DNA of 64,000 nt, from assembly GCA_902621855.1 (NCBI GenBank), contig CACNNQ010000003.1, forward strand, positions 122,665 through 186,664, in the 5' to 3' direction. The DNA comes from an uncultured Alphaproteobacteria bacterium. GTDB lineage: Bacteria; Pseudomonadota; Alphaproteobacteria; HIMB59; GCA-002718135. Positions 33,818 to 45,511 of the stretch are shown here, in pieces; the first letter of the stretch is position 1, and each line of letters begins with the position of its first letter. Below the pieces are notes generated by a model. It had not been told where the DNA came from. It did not search any database and saw only the letters and a list, made by a program, of their open reading frames with translations. A program made the position numbers and the translations under genes.

Positions 33818-34745
33818 TTATTTTCTTATAATTTAAAATAAACCTTAAACCCAAGACAATAGATAAGTTTCCATTTTTTCTAATTATATTTTCAGTTTTA
33901 AAAAGTAGATCTAACAACATCTTTTTTTTATTTAAGGTCATTTTATTATATATTTTTATCAAAAAACCTTTTTCTTTAAATAGATATTTTGGAATACTTT
34001 TTTCAAAATCATTAACATTATCACTACCTAAAATTATATGAGAAAAATGTTTGAATGTAAAATACAAGTTGTTAACTTCAATATTATTTGTGATATGTAA
34101 GTTGTACTTACTTATTATTACATCATTCTTATTTAGAATTTCAAAGTAAATTTTTTCAGAAACTGTATCCTCCCTAGAAATAATTTTATTTAATATAGAA
34201 AGGTTGATTTTTTCTCCCTTAAAATATTTAATTTTATCTAACTCGTTTTCTAACAGCATATACTTGTTATCTAGCTTATCCAATAATTTCCAAAACACCT
34301 CTTGATCTAATTTAACATCGTTAATTCGCATAAAGTTATTTATCAACCTCATTTTCAATTCTTTTGAAAGTTCATAACAATCAATTAAAAAACTATCTTT
34401 TCTTTCTAAAAACTTTTTTTTAATTAATTTTATTTTAGGATTATTTTCTTGAAAAAAAATAAATATATCTTCTTTTAAACTCAAATTTTCAACTGAGTCT
34501 CCATCTAACCCTTTTAAATCATTGACAACATAACATTTGTTCTTTGAAAAAAGACCGATATCACTAGTAACAGATGAAATTGATTTAATATTTTCGACGC
34601 CTAAAGAATATTTACTAGTCAGCGACTTAATCAATAGGCTCTTTATTTTTTCCATGAGCGTTATTTCATTTCCTGAAATAAAATAAAATTTTTTATCTAA
34701 TTCAATTTCCCTATTTAGTATTATATCAACAGGATTAATTTTCAT
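33795..34745 (-). CDS. holA: DNA polymerase III subunit delta
   Basis: FYFISGNEITLMEKIKSLLI and HolA-like organisation; beside lptE-leuS. Confidence 0.78.
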   Translation of the reverse strand: MKINPVDIILNREIELDKKFYFISGNEITLMEKIKSLLIKSLTSKYSLGVENIKSISSVTSDIGLFSKNKCYVVNDLKGLDGDSVENLSLKEDIFIFFQENNPKIKLIKKKFLERKDSFLIDCYELSKELKMRLINNFMRINDVKLDQEVFWKLLDKLDNKYMLLENELDKIKYFKGEKINLSILNKIISREDTVSEKIYFEILNKNDVIISKYNLHITNNIEVNNLYFTFKHFSHIILGSDNVNDFEKSIPKYLFKEKGFLIKIYNKMTLNKKKMLLDLLFKTENIIRKNGNLSIVLGLRFILNYKKIITSLGAS

Positions 34746-35235
34746 CTAAACAGGTGGCTAAGCTAACATTTTCGATATTATTTATAAATTTTTCAAAACT
34801 ACTAACTACAGACAATTCATATAGCTTTTTTAAAGATTGATCAGAGCCAAAATTATACCCTGATGATTTTGGTTCAAATGTAAATCTTGAAATAACATTT
34901 TCTTGGTAAACTCTACAATTTTCTTTTTTATTAAATAAATCATAGGTAAATACCAATTTATAATCTAACTTTTCAATTGCTTGATTAGTCTGTACTGATC
35001 TTTTAGTTTTTTCTTCAACTATGTTAATGTTTAAGTCATAATGATGATCAATCACCCCTCCTAAATAAACAGATGAATACTTATATAGTGAGGAAATATC
35101 CTCACCTGTAAAAAAAACCTCTGTTTTGTTATATAGCGGATTTTGAATTCCAGAATTATTTTTATAAACAAACTCTATTTGGCCACAAGAGAATAAAAAC
35201 GAAACCACTAATAAAATAATAATTTTTTTCATCAT
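34735..35235 (-). CDS. lptE: LPS-assembly lipoprotein LptE-like
   Basis: Lipoprotein signal [15 protein letters not shown]; leuS-lptE-holA gene order. Confidence 0.7.
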   Translation of the reverse strand: MMKKIIILLVVSFLFSCGQIEFVYKNNSGIQNPLYNKTEVFFTGEDISSLYKYSSVYLGGVIDHHYDLNINIVEEKTKRSVQTNQAIEKLDYKLVFTYDLFNKKENCRVYQENVISRFTFEPKSSGYNFGSDQSLKKLYELSVVSSFEKFINNIENVSLATCLDEN

Positions 35236-37745
35236 TTGATTACAAAGTTAATAATCTTATTTGGAACAAAAATTTCTTTTAGAATAATCTTACCTGTAAG
35301 ATATTTTTTTATTTTGTCGTTGTTTTTTGCTATTTTGATTAACTCTTTTTTTTCTTTTTCACCATGTATTTCAATAACACTTCTTATTTTTCCATTAATT
35401 TGTACTGCTATTTTTATATCTAATTTAAAATCAGTGTTTTTTACTTTTGGCCACTTTTGATTTATACACAGCTCTTCGGTATCTAGATTACACCAAATTT
35501 CTTCACTTAGATGTGGTAAAAAAGGCTGAAGAATCAAACAGAGTTTTTTTAATAACATCCCAAATGCGTTTTTATTTATTTTGCTATTAGATGTTAAGTT
35601 ATTAAGTAAATTTACATATTCATAAATTTTTGCAACACTTTTATTAAATTGGAAATTCTCAATATATGTAGATACGTCGTTTATTTTTTGATCAAAGTCG
35701 TTAAAATATAGGTCGCTACTATTTAATACATGCTGATAATTATTATATTTATTCAATAGGTCCCATATTTTATTTATAAATTTGTGCGATGAACTTATAC
35801 CAACCTCAGTCCATTCTAAATCTCTATCTGGCGGGCTGTCAGATAACATGAACCATCTGGCTGTATCTGCACCATAAAGATTGATAATATCATTAGGGTC
35901 AACAACATTTTTTTTGGACTTACTCATTTTTTCAATTTTACCTACACTAACTTCATTATTATTTTTATCAAAATATTTTCCATCAATAAATTCAACTTGA
36001 TTAGGTTCAATCCATTCATTTTCAATATTCTTATAAGTCTTGTGAGTAACCATGCCTTGTGTAAAAAGTCCTTTAAATGGTTCGTTAAGTTTAAAATATC
36101 CTAGATCTCGAAGAGCTTTTGTAAAAAACCTCGAATATAGTAAATGTAGAATTGCGTGCTCAATACCACCAATATATTGATCAACCGGCAACCAATAATT
36201 TATATCTTCTTCTTCGAAATGGTTTTCAGATCTAGCGTTGCAATATCGAAAATAGTACCAAGAAGACTCAAAAAAAGTATCAAAAGTATCAGTTTCTCTG
36301 ACAGCATCCATACCTGTTTCTTCACATTTTGTTTTTTTCCAATGATCAATGTTTTCAAGGGTGCTTGAAGTTTCAGTAAAACTATCAATTTTTGGAAGCT
36401 CAATTGGTAAACTATCTTCCCCAACTGTTTTAACTGTCCCATCATTTCTATAAATAATTGGTATAGGGCACCCCCAAAAACGCTGCCTAGAAATTCCCCA
36501 ATCACGTAATTTATAATTTACTTTTTTTGAACCTATACTATTTTTTTCTAATATTTTTATAATTTCTTTTTTCGCTTCTTGAGTCGTGAGTCCATTTAAT
36601 ACGGATGAGTTGATAACTTCACCTTCATCAGTAAATGCAATATTTTTAACCTCTATATTATCATTACCTCCAATTGGCTTCACAACCGGTATGATTTCTA
36701 ATTTATATTCATTAGCAAAATCCAAATCTCTTTGATCATGAGCAGGACAACCAAATATAGCGCCTAAACCATATTCTTTTAAAACAAAGTTTGCTATAAA
36801 TACTGGAAGTTTTTTATTTTTAATAAAAGGATGTTTTACAAATATATTGGTATTATATCCTCTTTTATCCTTTTCTACATTAAGTGTTTTACATTCATCT
36901 ATAAAGCTTTTTACCAAGTCATCTTGTGTAGAAAGTTGCAAAGATAATTCGTGGTCAACTGATAATGCAATAAATGTAGCACCATAAATTGTATCAGGTC
37001 TTGTTGTAAAAACCTTTATTTTTTTTGCATCATTAACTATTTCAAAATCTATTTCTGCACCTATTGATTTACCAATCCAATTAGATTGCATAACCTTTAC
37101 TTTATTTGGCCAGCCATCTAATTTATCAAGGTCTTTAAGTAATTCTTCTGAATATTTACTAATTTTCAAAAACCATTGAGATAGCTTCTTTTTTTCAACT
37201 ACCGCCCCAGAGCGCCAACCTTTTCCATCTATTACTTGCTCATTGGCTAATACAGTTTTATCAACTGGATCCCAATTAACCTCTGCTTCTTTCTTATAGG
37301 CCAATCCTGCATTAAACATATCAATAAAAAATTTTTGTTCATGCTTATAGTATTTAGGATGACAAGTTGCGATTTCCCTTGTCCAATCTAAAGACAATCC
37401 CATTTGTAGCAACTGATTTTTCATTGTTTTAATATTTTTGTATGTCCAATCCTCAGGATGCTTTTTTTCTGTCATAGCAGCATTCTCTGCAGGTAAACCA
37501 AATGCATCCCAGCCCATTGGGTGTAGTACATTAAAACCCTTCATTCTTTTATATCTAGCAACTACATCACCTAAGGTGTAATTTCTAACATGGCCCATAT
37601 GTATTTTGCCCGAAGGATATGGAAACATTTCTAAAACATAATATTTTTCTCTATTGCTATCTTTTTTAGTTAAAAAAATATTTCTATCAGACCATATTTT
37701 TTGCCATTTTTTTTCAACTATTTTATGATTGTATCTTGAAGACAC
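35232..37745 (-). CDS. leuS: leucyl-tRNA synthetase
   Basis: [43 protein letters not shown]. Confidence 0.99.
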   Translation of the reverse strand: MSSRYNHKIVEKKWQKIWSDRNIFLTKKDSNREKYYVLEMFPYPSGKIHMGHVRNYTLGDVVARYKRMKGFNVLHPMGWDAFGLPAENAAMTEKKHPEDWTYKNIKTMKNQLLQMGLSLDWTREIATCHPKYYKHEQKFFIDMFNAGLAYKKEAEVNWDPVDKTVLANEQVIDGKGWRSGAVVEKKKLSQWFLKISKYSEELLKDLDKLDGWPNKVKVMQSNWIGKSIGAEIDFEIVNDAKKIKVFTTRPDTIYGATFIALSVDHELSLQLSTQDDLVKSFIDECKTLNVEKDKRGYNTNIFVKHPFIKNKKLPVFIANFVLKEYGLGAIFGCPAHDQRDLDFANEYKLEIIPVVKPIGGNDNIEVKNIAFTDEGEVINSSVLNGLTTQEAKKEIIKILEKNSIGSKKVNYKLRDWGISRQRFWGCPIPIIYRNDGTVKTVGEDSLPIELPKIDSFTETSSTLENIDHWKKTKCEETGMDAVRETDTFDTFFESSWYYFRYCNARSENHFEEEDINYWLPVDQYIGGIEHAILHLLYSRFFTKALRDLGYFKLNEPFKGLFTQGMVTHKTYKNIENEWIEPNQVEFIDGKYFDKNNNEVSVGKIEKMSKSKKNVVDPNDIINLYGADTARWFMLSDSPPDRDLEWTEVGISSSHKFINKIWDLLNKYNNYQHVLNSSDLYFNDFDQKINDVSTYIENFQFNKSVAKIYEYVNLLNNLTSNSKINKNAFGMLLKKLCLILQPFLPHLSEEIWCNLDTEELCINQKWPKVKNTDFKLDIKIAVQINGKIRSVIEIHGEKEKKELIKIAKNNDKIKKYLTGKIILKEIFVPNKIINFVIK

Positions 37746-37748
37746 GAT

Positions 37749-38360
37749 TTAACTAGATTCTAGTTTAAGTTTTTTTGCCTTGTTTAAAATAGCATTTTCA
37801 AGTTTAATATTGCTGTCATCATTGATATCTTTATTTACCCATCTATTGTTTTGATAATTCTGACAAAACGATGCTACTCTTAAATTTTGAGTTTTCAGCT
37901 CTTTTCCAGAGATAAAAATATTTAATTTACACCTTTCATCTGGATTATTAGTTGAAGAATACCAATCAGTTATAATGGTACCACCTATAGGATCAGCTGA
38001 ACTAAGAGGCATAAAACTTAAGGTATCTAAAGCTCCTTGCCAAAGATACACATTGATTGACATCCCAATTGAACCAACAACAGTATTTGTTTCTGTATCT
38101 TGGTTTATCAAACCGCTCATAGATATCCCTTTTTTTCCAAACAAACCTCCACCCGTTTGCAGACGTGTTTCTGCATCTCGCATGGCTAATTCTTTATTTA
38201 AAGCCGGGTTAACATTAGTTCCAGACCTCTCAATGATTTGACCAGTAGTCTGAGCCTTGGACCAAAGCTCTTCCATTTCTTCTTCACTTTTACCACTATT
38301 ACAAGAGGTTATAAAAATAAGTGATCCAATCACGATTAAAAGTTTAATTAGAAACATCAA
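37749..38360 (-). CDS. DUF3576-like lipoprotein
   Basis: Lipobox LIFITSCNSGK; upstream of leuS; family call by resemblance. Confidence 0.65.
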   Translation of the reverse strand: MMFLIKLLIVIGSLIFITSCNSGKSEEEMEELWSKAQTTGQIIERSGTNVNPALNKELAMRDAETRLQTGGGLFGKKGISMSGLINQDTETNTVVGSIGMSINVYLWQGALDTLSFMPLSSADPIGGTIITDWYSSTNNPDERCKLNIFISGKELKTQNLRVASFCQNYQNNRWVNKDINDDSNIKLENAILNKAKKLKLESS

Positions 38361-38400
38361 TAGGTAATTATTGTATCAAAACTCAAAAGTAAAACATAAA

Positions 38401-38430
38401 AAAACGGCACTATAAAAATAGTGCCGTTTT
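38401..38430 (-). terminator. rho-independent terminator downstream of porin
   Basis: Perfect 13-bp stem AAAACGGCACTAT-AAAA-ATAGTGCCGTTTT. Confidence 0.85.
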
Positions 38431-38452
38431 GTTAGATAAAAAATTTATCTGA

Positions 38453-39499
38453 TTAGAATGACATGTTCGCACCAATGTACCATGCTGATCCATCAGTTGA
38501 AGCAGCACCTTCATCTTCTGCGTCAATGTTAGTGTAGCCAAGAATAGCTGTAACACCTGATGCAACTGCGTAAGAAATACTTGCAGATGTTGAATCTTCA
38601 GCATCCTCAGTAGTACCAGCTGTACCAATAGTTGTACTATCTTTTGAAGTACCGCTCTTAGCACCAACATTAAATGTTAGGTCACCAGAAACATACTTAA
38701 TACCAACACCAACGAATTCACCGTCAGATTGAGTAGTATTTGTAACTTCAATACTGTCACCATCAGCAAAACCTACTGCAACAGTTAAGTCACCAGTTAC
38801 TGCACTAATACCAAAGTGAATACCACCTTCATCAGAAGTCATCTGATCTCCAGTTTTAGCACCTTCAGTAGCTGAATAACCAGCACCAATTGTTACCGCA
38901 GTGTCACCTAAGTCAGTTACATAAGTTGCACCAACACCAATGTGTCCGTCGATACCGTAAGTAGCACCAGATGCAGTGTCGTCATCAGTTGAAGCTGAGA
39001 AAGACATTGTTAGACCATCTACCAAGAAATCAGCAGCTGTATGGTATTCAACACCATATACCGTTGAAGCTGTCGCAAAGTCTAAACCAGTTGGCGCGTT
39101 GTTAGTAGTTGCTGTTGTAATACCTTCAGCACCAGCAGAACCTGGAATTGAAATATCATGTGATCCAGATGCGTTACCAGCATTTAATAGATCTAATTTT
39201 GATCCATCAGTGAAAGCAAGCGTGAAACCAGCATCACCATCACTTCCAGTAGCAGTACTAGACTCGTTAGCTAACATAAAGCTAGATGAAATTGTCATAC
39301 CACCATCAGTAGTTTCAGATAATGAAACAGTGAAGTTGTTATCGTTAATTTGAGCTCTTGAATCAGATCCACTGTTAGGTGATTGAAAGTGAAGCCCAGT
39401 TTGGTGGTTACCACTCATAGTTGCTGTTACAGCTTCAGCTACTGAAGCAGCACCAAGCGTAGATACTAGGGCAGTTCCCATTAATAGTTCTTTTTTCAT
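38453..39499 (-). CDS. porin-like outer membrane protein
   Basis: MKKELLMGTALVSTLGAASVAEA signal peptide, acidic beta-rich sequence ending in ...SAWYIGANMSF; start moved from track 39553. Confidence 0.85.
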   Translation of the reverse strand: MKKELLMGTALVSTLGAASVAEAVTATMSGNHQTGLHFQSPNSGSDSRAQINDNNFTVSLSETTDGGMTISSSFMLANESSTATGSDGDAGFTLAFTDGSKLDLLNAGNASGSHDISIPGSAGAEGITTATTNNAPTGLDFATASTVYGVEYHTAADFLVDGLTMSFSASTDDDTASGATYGIDGHIGVGATYVTDLGDTAVTIGAGYSATEGAKTGDQMTSDEGGIHFGISAVTGDLTVAVGFADGDSIEVTNTTQSDGEFVGVGIKYVSGDLTFNVGAKSGTSKDSTTIGTAGTTEDAEDSTSASISYAVASGVTAILGYTNIDAEDEGAASTDGSAWYIGANMSF

Positions 39500-39635
39500 A
39501 ATTACTCCTTTTGAGTTAATTTGAGTTAATGAATATTCATTAAATACAAGCAACTAACTTGTATTAATGTGGTATTTATAAAAAATTTGAAAAATTTCCA
39601 AAAAAAGCTTAAAAATAAATGAATTATATTTAACT

Positions 39636-40301
39636 TTGTTGTTTTTATACAACAATATGCCAATGTTTGATACAATTAAGTATAGAGAAATTCAGGAAAT
39701 TTTAGAAAAAAACACTAAAAACTGCCAAATAATAGCTATTTCAAAAAACCATCCTCAAGAAAGTGTATTAGAAGCACTTGATTCTGGAGTAAGAATATTT
39801 GGTGAAAACAGGGTCATTGAAGCTAAGAATAAGTTTACAGACTTAAGAAAAACATATCACAATATTGAATTACATTTAACAGGTCCTTTACAGTCGAATA
39901 AAGCAAAGCTAGCAATTGATACTTTTGATGTTTTTCACACTATTGATAGAGAGAAAATTGTAAAAGAATTTTCAAAATATAAAGACAGAATTCAAGAAAA
40001 AAAAATGTTTATTCAAGTAAACACAGGACAAGAACAGACAAAAAGTGGAATTCATCCCAAACAATTAGACGAATTTGTGAAATTCTGTAAATTTGATAAT
40101 TCTTTAAATATTCGTGGTCTAATGTGCATACCCCCAATTAACGAAAACCCAAAAACCCATTTTAATTTGTTACAAAACTTAGCGAAAAGAAATAATCTTA
40201 CTGAACTAAGCATTGGTATGAGTAATGATTATCTAGATGCCTTAGATTTTAACCCTTCTTATATAAGATTAGGAACAATACTTTTTGGAAAAAGAAATTG
40301 A
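39636..40301 (+). CDS. YggS family pyridoxal phosphate-binding protein
   Basis: IIAISKNHPQESVLEALDSGVRIFGENRVIEAKNKF, LHLTGPLQSNKAK, SIGMSNDYLDAL. Confidence 0.93.
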   Translation: MLFLYNNMPMFDTIKYREIQEILEKNTKNCQIIAISKNHPQESVLEALDSGVRIFGENRVIEAKNKFTDLRKTYHNIELHLTGPLQSNKAKLAIDTFDVFHTIDREKIVKEFSKYKDRIQEKKMFIQVNTGQEQTKSGIHPKQLDEFVKFCKFDNSLNIRGLMCIPPINENPKTHFNLLQNLAKRNNLTELSIGMSNDYLDALDFNPSYIRLGTILFGKRN

Positions 40302-40897
40302 AACAAATAATTAATTTATATACCGATATTAAAAATTTTAGTTTTTTAAAAAAAATTTTAAACAACGTACAATTAATACAAAAAAGTATTAACGATTTAT
40401 CACAATCATCTTTAATTGATGAAGGCGGTATAATATTGGTAAACGATTTTAGTTCAAAAATAAAGAATATTAAATATTTATCTAACAACTATTTATTAAT
40501 CACCAACGATAAAAAAAATGACTATTTGAAAGAAAATATCGTTGTTCTTCAAGCGCCTATATCACCTCAAATCATTAAAAGCAGCGTTGAAAATTTTTTA
40601 TTAAATTATGTTTTTAAATATTACGATATTAATATCTATCATCACAATTTATTGAATACAAAAACTAATATAACCTGTACTTTGACTGATATAGAGAGGA
40701 AAATTCTTATATACATATTTCAAAATATTAAATGTAGTAAGGGGGATATAAAAAAGAATGTTCTGAATTTAAAAAAAAATGTTCAAACAAACTCTGTTGA
40801 AAGCCATTTAACCAGGATTAGAAAAAAATTTGAAGAAATAAAAAGTACATACATTATTAAATCTAAAAATGATGAAATAAGTATCAAAATTAATTGA
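40298..40897 (+). CDS. degenerate OmpR-type response-regulator-like winged-helix protein
   Basis: C-terminal TLTDIERKILIYIFQN...VESHLTRIRKKFEEI resembles Trans_reg_C; N-terminus receiver-like without clear phosphoacceptor motif. Confidence 0.5.
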   Translation: MKQIINLYTDIKNFSFLKKILNNVQLIQKSINDLSQSSLIDEGGIILVNDFSSKIKNIKYLSNNYLLITNDKKNDYLKENIVVLQAPISPQIIKSSVENFLLNYVFKYYDINIYHHNLLNTKTNITCTLTDIERKILIYIFQNIKCSKGDIKKNVLNLKKNVQTNSVESHLTRIRKKFEEIKSTYIIKSKNDEISIKIN

Positions 40898-41477
40898 TTA
40901 AGCTTGGATTTATCAGCTTAAAAAATTTTTCATCAAATGATTCATTATACTTATGGTTGTAAAACGATAAGCTCAAAAGGAAATTATCACCAAGAATGTC
41001 AATTTTTCTTAGAATAAATGGATTGTTTTCAAAAATAATTTTTATTTCATATTCTATTGCTTCATTAATAACTGTTTTTTCTAAAACTATATTGTCTGTA
41101 TTTTCAATAACATTAGAATTTAAAAAAAAATTATTATTATTAAATACATCATCAATAAACCACGCTGAAGTTTTGCGGGGATCAAAAAATTCATCTTCTT
41201 CAAGATCATAATTGTAATACATTGCTTTATCTTCATCTAAAATAATTAAAATCTTAGATGGCTTTGTGTATTCCACTCTTATTCGTTTTGAACCTATGTA
41301 AATTACTCCCTCACTTAACGAGTTATCGTCACTTTGAATAAATGACGCTGAAAAAAATTTTAGATCGTTAAAATATTTTACACTTTTATTTATTATGATT
41401 TCATCTGCTAAACTTATATTGTTAAAAAAAAAAATTAGAAAAATAATTTTTATTATTTTACTCCCTTTTAAGAACAT
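40890..41477 (-). CDS. LolA-like outer membrane lipoprotein carrier protein
   Basis: Signal peptide, FSASFIQSDDNSLSEGVIYIGSKRIRVEYTKPSKILIILD; next to ftsK. Confidence 0.85.
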   Translation of the reverse strand: MFLKGSKIIKIIFLIFFFNNISLADEIIINKSVKYFNDLKFFSASFIQSDDNSLSEGVIYIGSKRIRVEYTKPSKILIILDEDKAMYYNYDLEEDEFFDPRKTSAWFIDDVFNNNNFFLNSNVIENTDNIVLEKTVINEAIEYEIKIIFENNPFILRKIDILGDNFLLSLSFYNHKYNESFDEKFFKLINPSLIN

Positions 41478-43692
41478 GTCTTTTACCTGCGTTATTAGCT
41501 TCAGAAATTATACCATCTTCTTCCATTTTTTCTATAATTCTTGCTGCTCTGTTATAGCCTATTTGAAGATATCTTTGTATGTAGCTTGTAGAAACTTTTT
41601 GTTGCTTAACTATAATTTCAACAGCCTTAGAATATAACTCATCAGTGTTATTAGAAATTAAATCATTGTCATAATTTGTATCTATATTTTCTTCATTTAA
41701 AGAAATTTCATTTTTATGATCGAATGTTGCCTGCTCTTTTATAGAGTTCACAACCTTTTCAACTTCAATTTCAGAGATAAAACCCCCGTGTAATCTTTTT
41801 ATATTAGCGCCATTTTCTAAAAACAACATATCCCCACTACCTAGAAGTTGTTCTGCCCCCATTTCATTTAAAATAGTCCTGCTGTCGAACTTGCTTGCTA
41901 CCTTATAACTTATGCGACTTGGAAAATTTGCTTTAATTGTACCGGTAATCACATCTACACTTGGTCTTTGTGTTGCAGTAATTAAGTGAATTCCTGAAGC
42001 TCGTGCCATTTGTGCCAATCTTTGCACTAAAGACTCAACCTCTTTGCCAGCTACCATCATTAAATCTGCCATTTCATCAATAACTACAACAATAAAAGGC
42101 ATTTTATCCAATTTAATTTCTCTCTTTTCAATTATTGGCATCTTGGTATCTGAATCTATCCCGGTCTGAACTTCTCTAAACAATTTTCTTCCCGAAGATA
42201 TCGTTTTTATGACCTTTTCATTATAAGAATTTATATTCTTTACATTCAGAGAGCTCATCAATTTGTATCTATTTTCCATTTCTCGCACAACCCATTTTAG
42301 TGCAAAAACCGCTTTATTAGGATTAGTTACAACAGGTGTTAAAAGGTGAGGAATATCTTCATATATACTAAGCTCTAACATTTTTGGATCAATAAGAATT
42401 AATTTACATTCATTAGGATTAAACTTAAAAAGCAAACTCATGATCATTGTATTAATCCCAACTGATTTACCCGACCCTGTTGTTCCAGCAATTAACAAGT
42501 GAGGCATTTTTTCCAAGTCAGTAAAAATTATATCTCCTGATATATTTTTTCCTAAAGCCAAAGTTAATGAATTTTGATCTTCAGTAAATTTCTGATCATT
42601 AACTATGTCACCAAAATAAACCTCCTCTCTTTTTTGATTTGGTATCTCAATACCCATGCTAGTTTTTCCGGGTTGCGAAGAAATTCTAGCAGAAATTGAT
42701 GACATTGCTCTAGCAATATCTTCGGAAAGTCCAATAATTTTACTTGATTTTATTCCTGCATTCGGAACAAACTCGAAAAGTGTAACAATTGGTCCTGATT
42801 TATAACCAGTTATTTTTCCTTCAACACCATATTCTGAGAGTGTTTTTTCTAATTTTATAGCTAGATCACTATTAGTCTTATTTACTTCTTTCAGGAAGTT
42901 ATTTTTATAAGGTGATTTTTTTAAAAGATCTTTATTTGGTAAAGTATATTCATACTGACTAAGTATATTCTTTTTTGATAAATTTTGTTTCTTAACAAGA
43001 TTTTCAGTTTTTTTATTTAAAGAATATTTGCTTATAGTTGGTTCATTTTTACTCTTTATAGTTCTAGATATATATTTCCTTTGAAAGATTTTAGTCCATG
43101 GAATAATATAAAAAACTTTGAAAATTTTAAATATATGTAAAATACCTAATAATTTTCTAATATAATTAGATTTTAAAGATAATGAATAACCTATTAAAAT
43201 TAGACCTATTACTAAAAAAAATAAATTAACAATAAAGATTAAAAAACTATTTATTAGATATTTAGAAAAAACTAAAAAAATAGTATTTGATATAAATATT
43301 GAAATTAGACCAGTATTAAAAAAATTTATATTGTAATACTGTAAAACATAACTTGTAATTACAATACCAATTATACTAGCAAAAAATTTTAAAATGAAGT
43401 AACGACTATTTATTCCCAGTATACTTTTCAGCCCCTCCAATAAAATAAATATTGCAAAACAATACGTAAGACCACCAAATATTATCAAAGAATAACTTGA
43501 TATATAAGCGCCATAAATTCCAAAAAAGTTTGAAATATTTTCATTTGTTGAACTATCAATGAATTTTCCAAAACCAGGGTCTGTCTGACTATAACTTATT
43601 AAACTACCAATATAAATAACAGCAAAAACAACACTTATTGTACCAAGAAAAAGTTTTAAAAAAAAATTCGTAATTGAGCTATATTTAAACAT
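41458..43692 (-). CDS. ftsK: DNA translocase FtsK
   Basis: N-terminal TM helices, HLLIAGTTGSGKSVGINTMI, C-terminal gamma winged helix. Confidence 0.98.
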   Translation of the reverse strand: MFKYSSITNFFLKLFLGTISVVFAVIYIGSLISYSQTDPGFGKFIDSSTNENISNFFGIYGAYISSYSLIIFGGLTYCFAIFILLEGLKSILGINSRYFILKFFASIIGIVITSYVLQYYNINFFNTGLISIFISNTIFLVFSKYLINSFLIFIVNLFFLVIGLILIGYSLSLKSNYIRKLLGILHIFKIFKVFYIIPWTKIFQRKYISRTIKSKNEPTISKYSLNKKTENLVKKQNLSKKNILSQYEYTLPNKDLLKKSPYKNNFLKEVNKTNSDLAIKLEKTLSEYGVEGKITGYKSGPIVTLFEFVPNAGIKSSKIIGLSEDIARAMSSISARISSQPGKTSMGIEIPNQKREEVYFGDIVNDQKFTEDQNSLTLALGKNISGDIIFTDLEKMPHLLIAGTTGSGKSVGINTMIMSLLFKFNPNECKLILIDPKMLELSIYEDIPHLLTPVVTNPNKAVFALKWVVREMENRYKLMSSLNVKNINSYNEKVIKTISSGRKLFREVQTGIDSDTKMPIIEKREIKLDKMPFIVVVIDEMADLMMVAGKEVESLVQRLAQMARASGIHLITATQRPSVDVITGTIKANFPSRISYKVASKFDSRTILNEMGAEQLLGSGDMLFLENGANIKRLHGGFISEIEVEKVVNSIKEQATFDHKNEISLNEENIDTNYDNDLISNNTDELYSKAVEIIVKQQKVSTSYIQRYLQIGYNRAARIIEKMEEDGIISEANNAGKRHVLKRE

Positions 43693-43739
43693 AAGGTTAA
43701 CTTGTAATACAATGTGATTATGGTAATTCGAAGAAAATT

Positions 43740-44921
43740 ATGAAAAAAATTTATTCTAATATTAATATTATTGGAGGAGGGTTAATTGGGGCATGTGCCG
43801 CCTATTCATTATCTAAACTAAATTACAAAATAACAATATTAGAAAAAAATTCTAAATTTAATATAAAAAACCACCCTGATCTTAGAACTGTAGCAATCTC
43901 AGAGGGTACAAAAATTTTTTTGAATGATATTGGCTTATGGAAAAAAATTAAACCTTATGCAGAGCCTATAAAAAAAATAAGCGTTATAAATCGCAAATTA
44001 TCAGAAAAAATTGAATTCGATAACTTTAGAAGGTTATCTAGTTTAGGTTACATTGTAAAAAATAAACATTTACTTAATGTGCTCTATAAAGAGTTAAATA
44101 AATTAAATAACATAAAGATTCTAAATCAAGCTGATGTTATTAATATTGAAAATAAAAAATACTTAATGACAACAAATTTAAAACAATGTTCCATTGATTC
44201 CGATTTGATTGTCGCTGCAGATGGAAAGTTCAGTTATGTTAGAAATATATTTAAAACTCCGATTTATAAAAAAAATTACAATAAAAAAGCTATGGTTCTA
44301 ACATTTACACACTCTAAAAATCATTTAAATACAGCTTTTGAATTTTTCTATAAAGATGGACCTTTAGCAATACTACCAATGAAAAAAACCAATAATAGTT
44401 TTACAAGTTCTATTGTTTGGACGCACGATGAAGAATTTATAGATGCATTAATAAAATTTGATAATGATAATATTATATCTATTCTTAACAAAAAATCACA
44501 ATACGTGGTTGGCCATATAAAGGAAATAATTACAAGACAAAGTTTTCCCATTTCCGCTCATATAAATTCAAAATTTTATGAACATAGAACAATATATGTA
44601 GGTGATTCAGCACATTCTTTTCATCCTATAGCTGGACAGGGTTGGAATTTAGGAATGAATGATGTTAGGAATTTATATAATCTTTGTGAAAAATATAATT
44701 CTTTCGGCATAGAAATAGGGGATCAATTTTTCTGTAATGAATATCATTCTTATAATTATTATAATGCTTATAGACTTTATCAAATAACAGATAAGCTAGA
44801 TTTAAGTTTTACAAATAAAAATCCTGTATTTTCGTTTTTTAGATCTTTTGGTATAAATCAAATAAACAAGAATGATAAACTTAAAGAATTAATTAGTGAT
44901 TTTGCAATGGGTATCAATTGA
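43740..44921 (+). CDS. UbiH/UbiF/COQ6 family FAD-dependent hydroxylase
   Basis: NIIGGGLIGACAAYSLSKLNYKITILEK, GDSAHSFHPIAGQGWNLGMNDVRNL. Confidence 0.92.
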   Translation: MKKIYSNINIIGGGLIGACAAYSLSKLNYKITILEKNSKFNIKNHPDLRTVAISEGTKIFLNDIGLWKKIKPYAEPIKKISVINRKLSEKIEFDNFRRLSSLGYIVKNKHLLNVLYKELNKLNNIKILNQADVINIENKKYLMTTNLKQCSIDSDLIVAADGKFSYVRNIFKTPIYKKNYNKKAMVLTFTHSKNHLNTAFEFFYKDGPLAILPMKKTNNSFTSSIVWTHDEEFIDALIKFDNDNIISILNKKSQYVVGHIKEIITRQSFPISAHINSKFYEHRTIYVGDSAHSFHPIAGQGWNLGMNDVRNLYNLCEKYNSFGIEIGDQFFCNEYHSYNYYNAYRLYQITDKLDLSFTNKNPVFSFFRSFGINQINKNDKLKELISDFAMGIN

Positions 44922-45510
44922 TTGTTTTATTCGAGAAATCCCCCATAATTTCAAGCTCTAGAATTGAAATCAACTTTTTATAAAATTCCACTAGATTTTT
45001 AGTTTCAAGCAAAACTTGCTTATCTTCATTTTTAAAAGGTGATATCATAGGTATAAACTTGACTATCTGAGGAAGTTCAATAGTCTCTAATTCTTCTAGA
45101 TTAAGATTAATCTCTTTTGCAGCCACATATTTTTTATATATGTTAAACAACTCTTTTTTTTGTTTAGCACTAAATAAAATATTTGAACTACTATGATTAT
45201 CAATTACTTTGGCATCTACCATTCTAAAATTGTAAGTTTGATTAAGTTCTTTAATAATTTTAAAACAGTTTATTCCTTGTAAACTAATTAAATATCTACC
45301 ATCATTTGTTTCGTTAAAATTATTAATTTTACCTACACATCCAATGTTGTATAATTGATTATTAGTATCAGTCTGTATCATTCCAATACACCTGTCTCTT
45401 GCTAGAGCGTAATCTACCATTTCCAAGTATCTTTTTTCAAAGATATTTAGTGGCAAATTTGTATCTGGAAAAAGAACAGCGCCGTTTAAAGGAAATATAG
45501 GTAACTCCAT
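44914..45510 (-). CDS. LON peptidase substrate-binding domain protein
   Basis: LPIFPLNGAVLFPDTNLPLNIFEKRYLEMVDYAL. Confidence 0.92.
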   Translation of the reverse strand: MELPIFPLNGAVLFPDTNLPLNIFEKRYLEMVDYALARDRCIGMIQTDTNNQLYNIGCVGKINNFNETNDGRYLISLQGINCFKIIKELNQTYNFRMVDAKVIDNHSSSNILFSAKQKKELFNIYKKYVAAKEINLNLEELETIELPQIVKFIPMISPFKNEDKQVLLETKNLVEFYKKLISILELEIMGDFSNKTIN

Positions 45511-45511
45511 A

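Noticed and set aside
38976-39353. 125-aa plus ORF antisense to porin
   Set aside because: Shadow frame of the compositionally biased porin gene.
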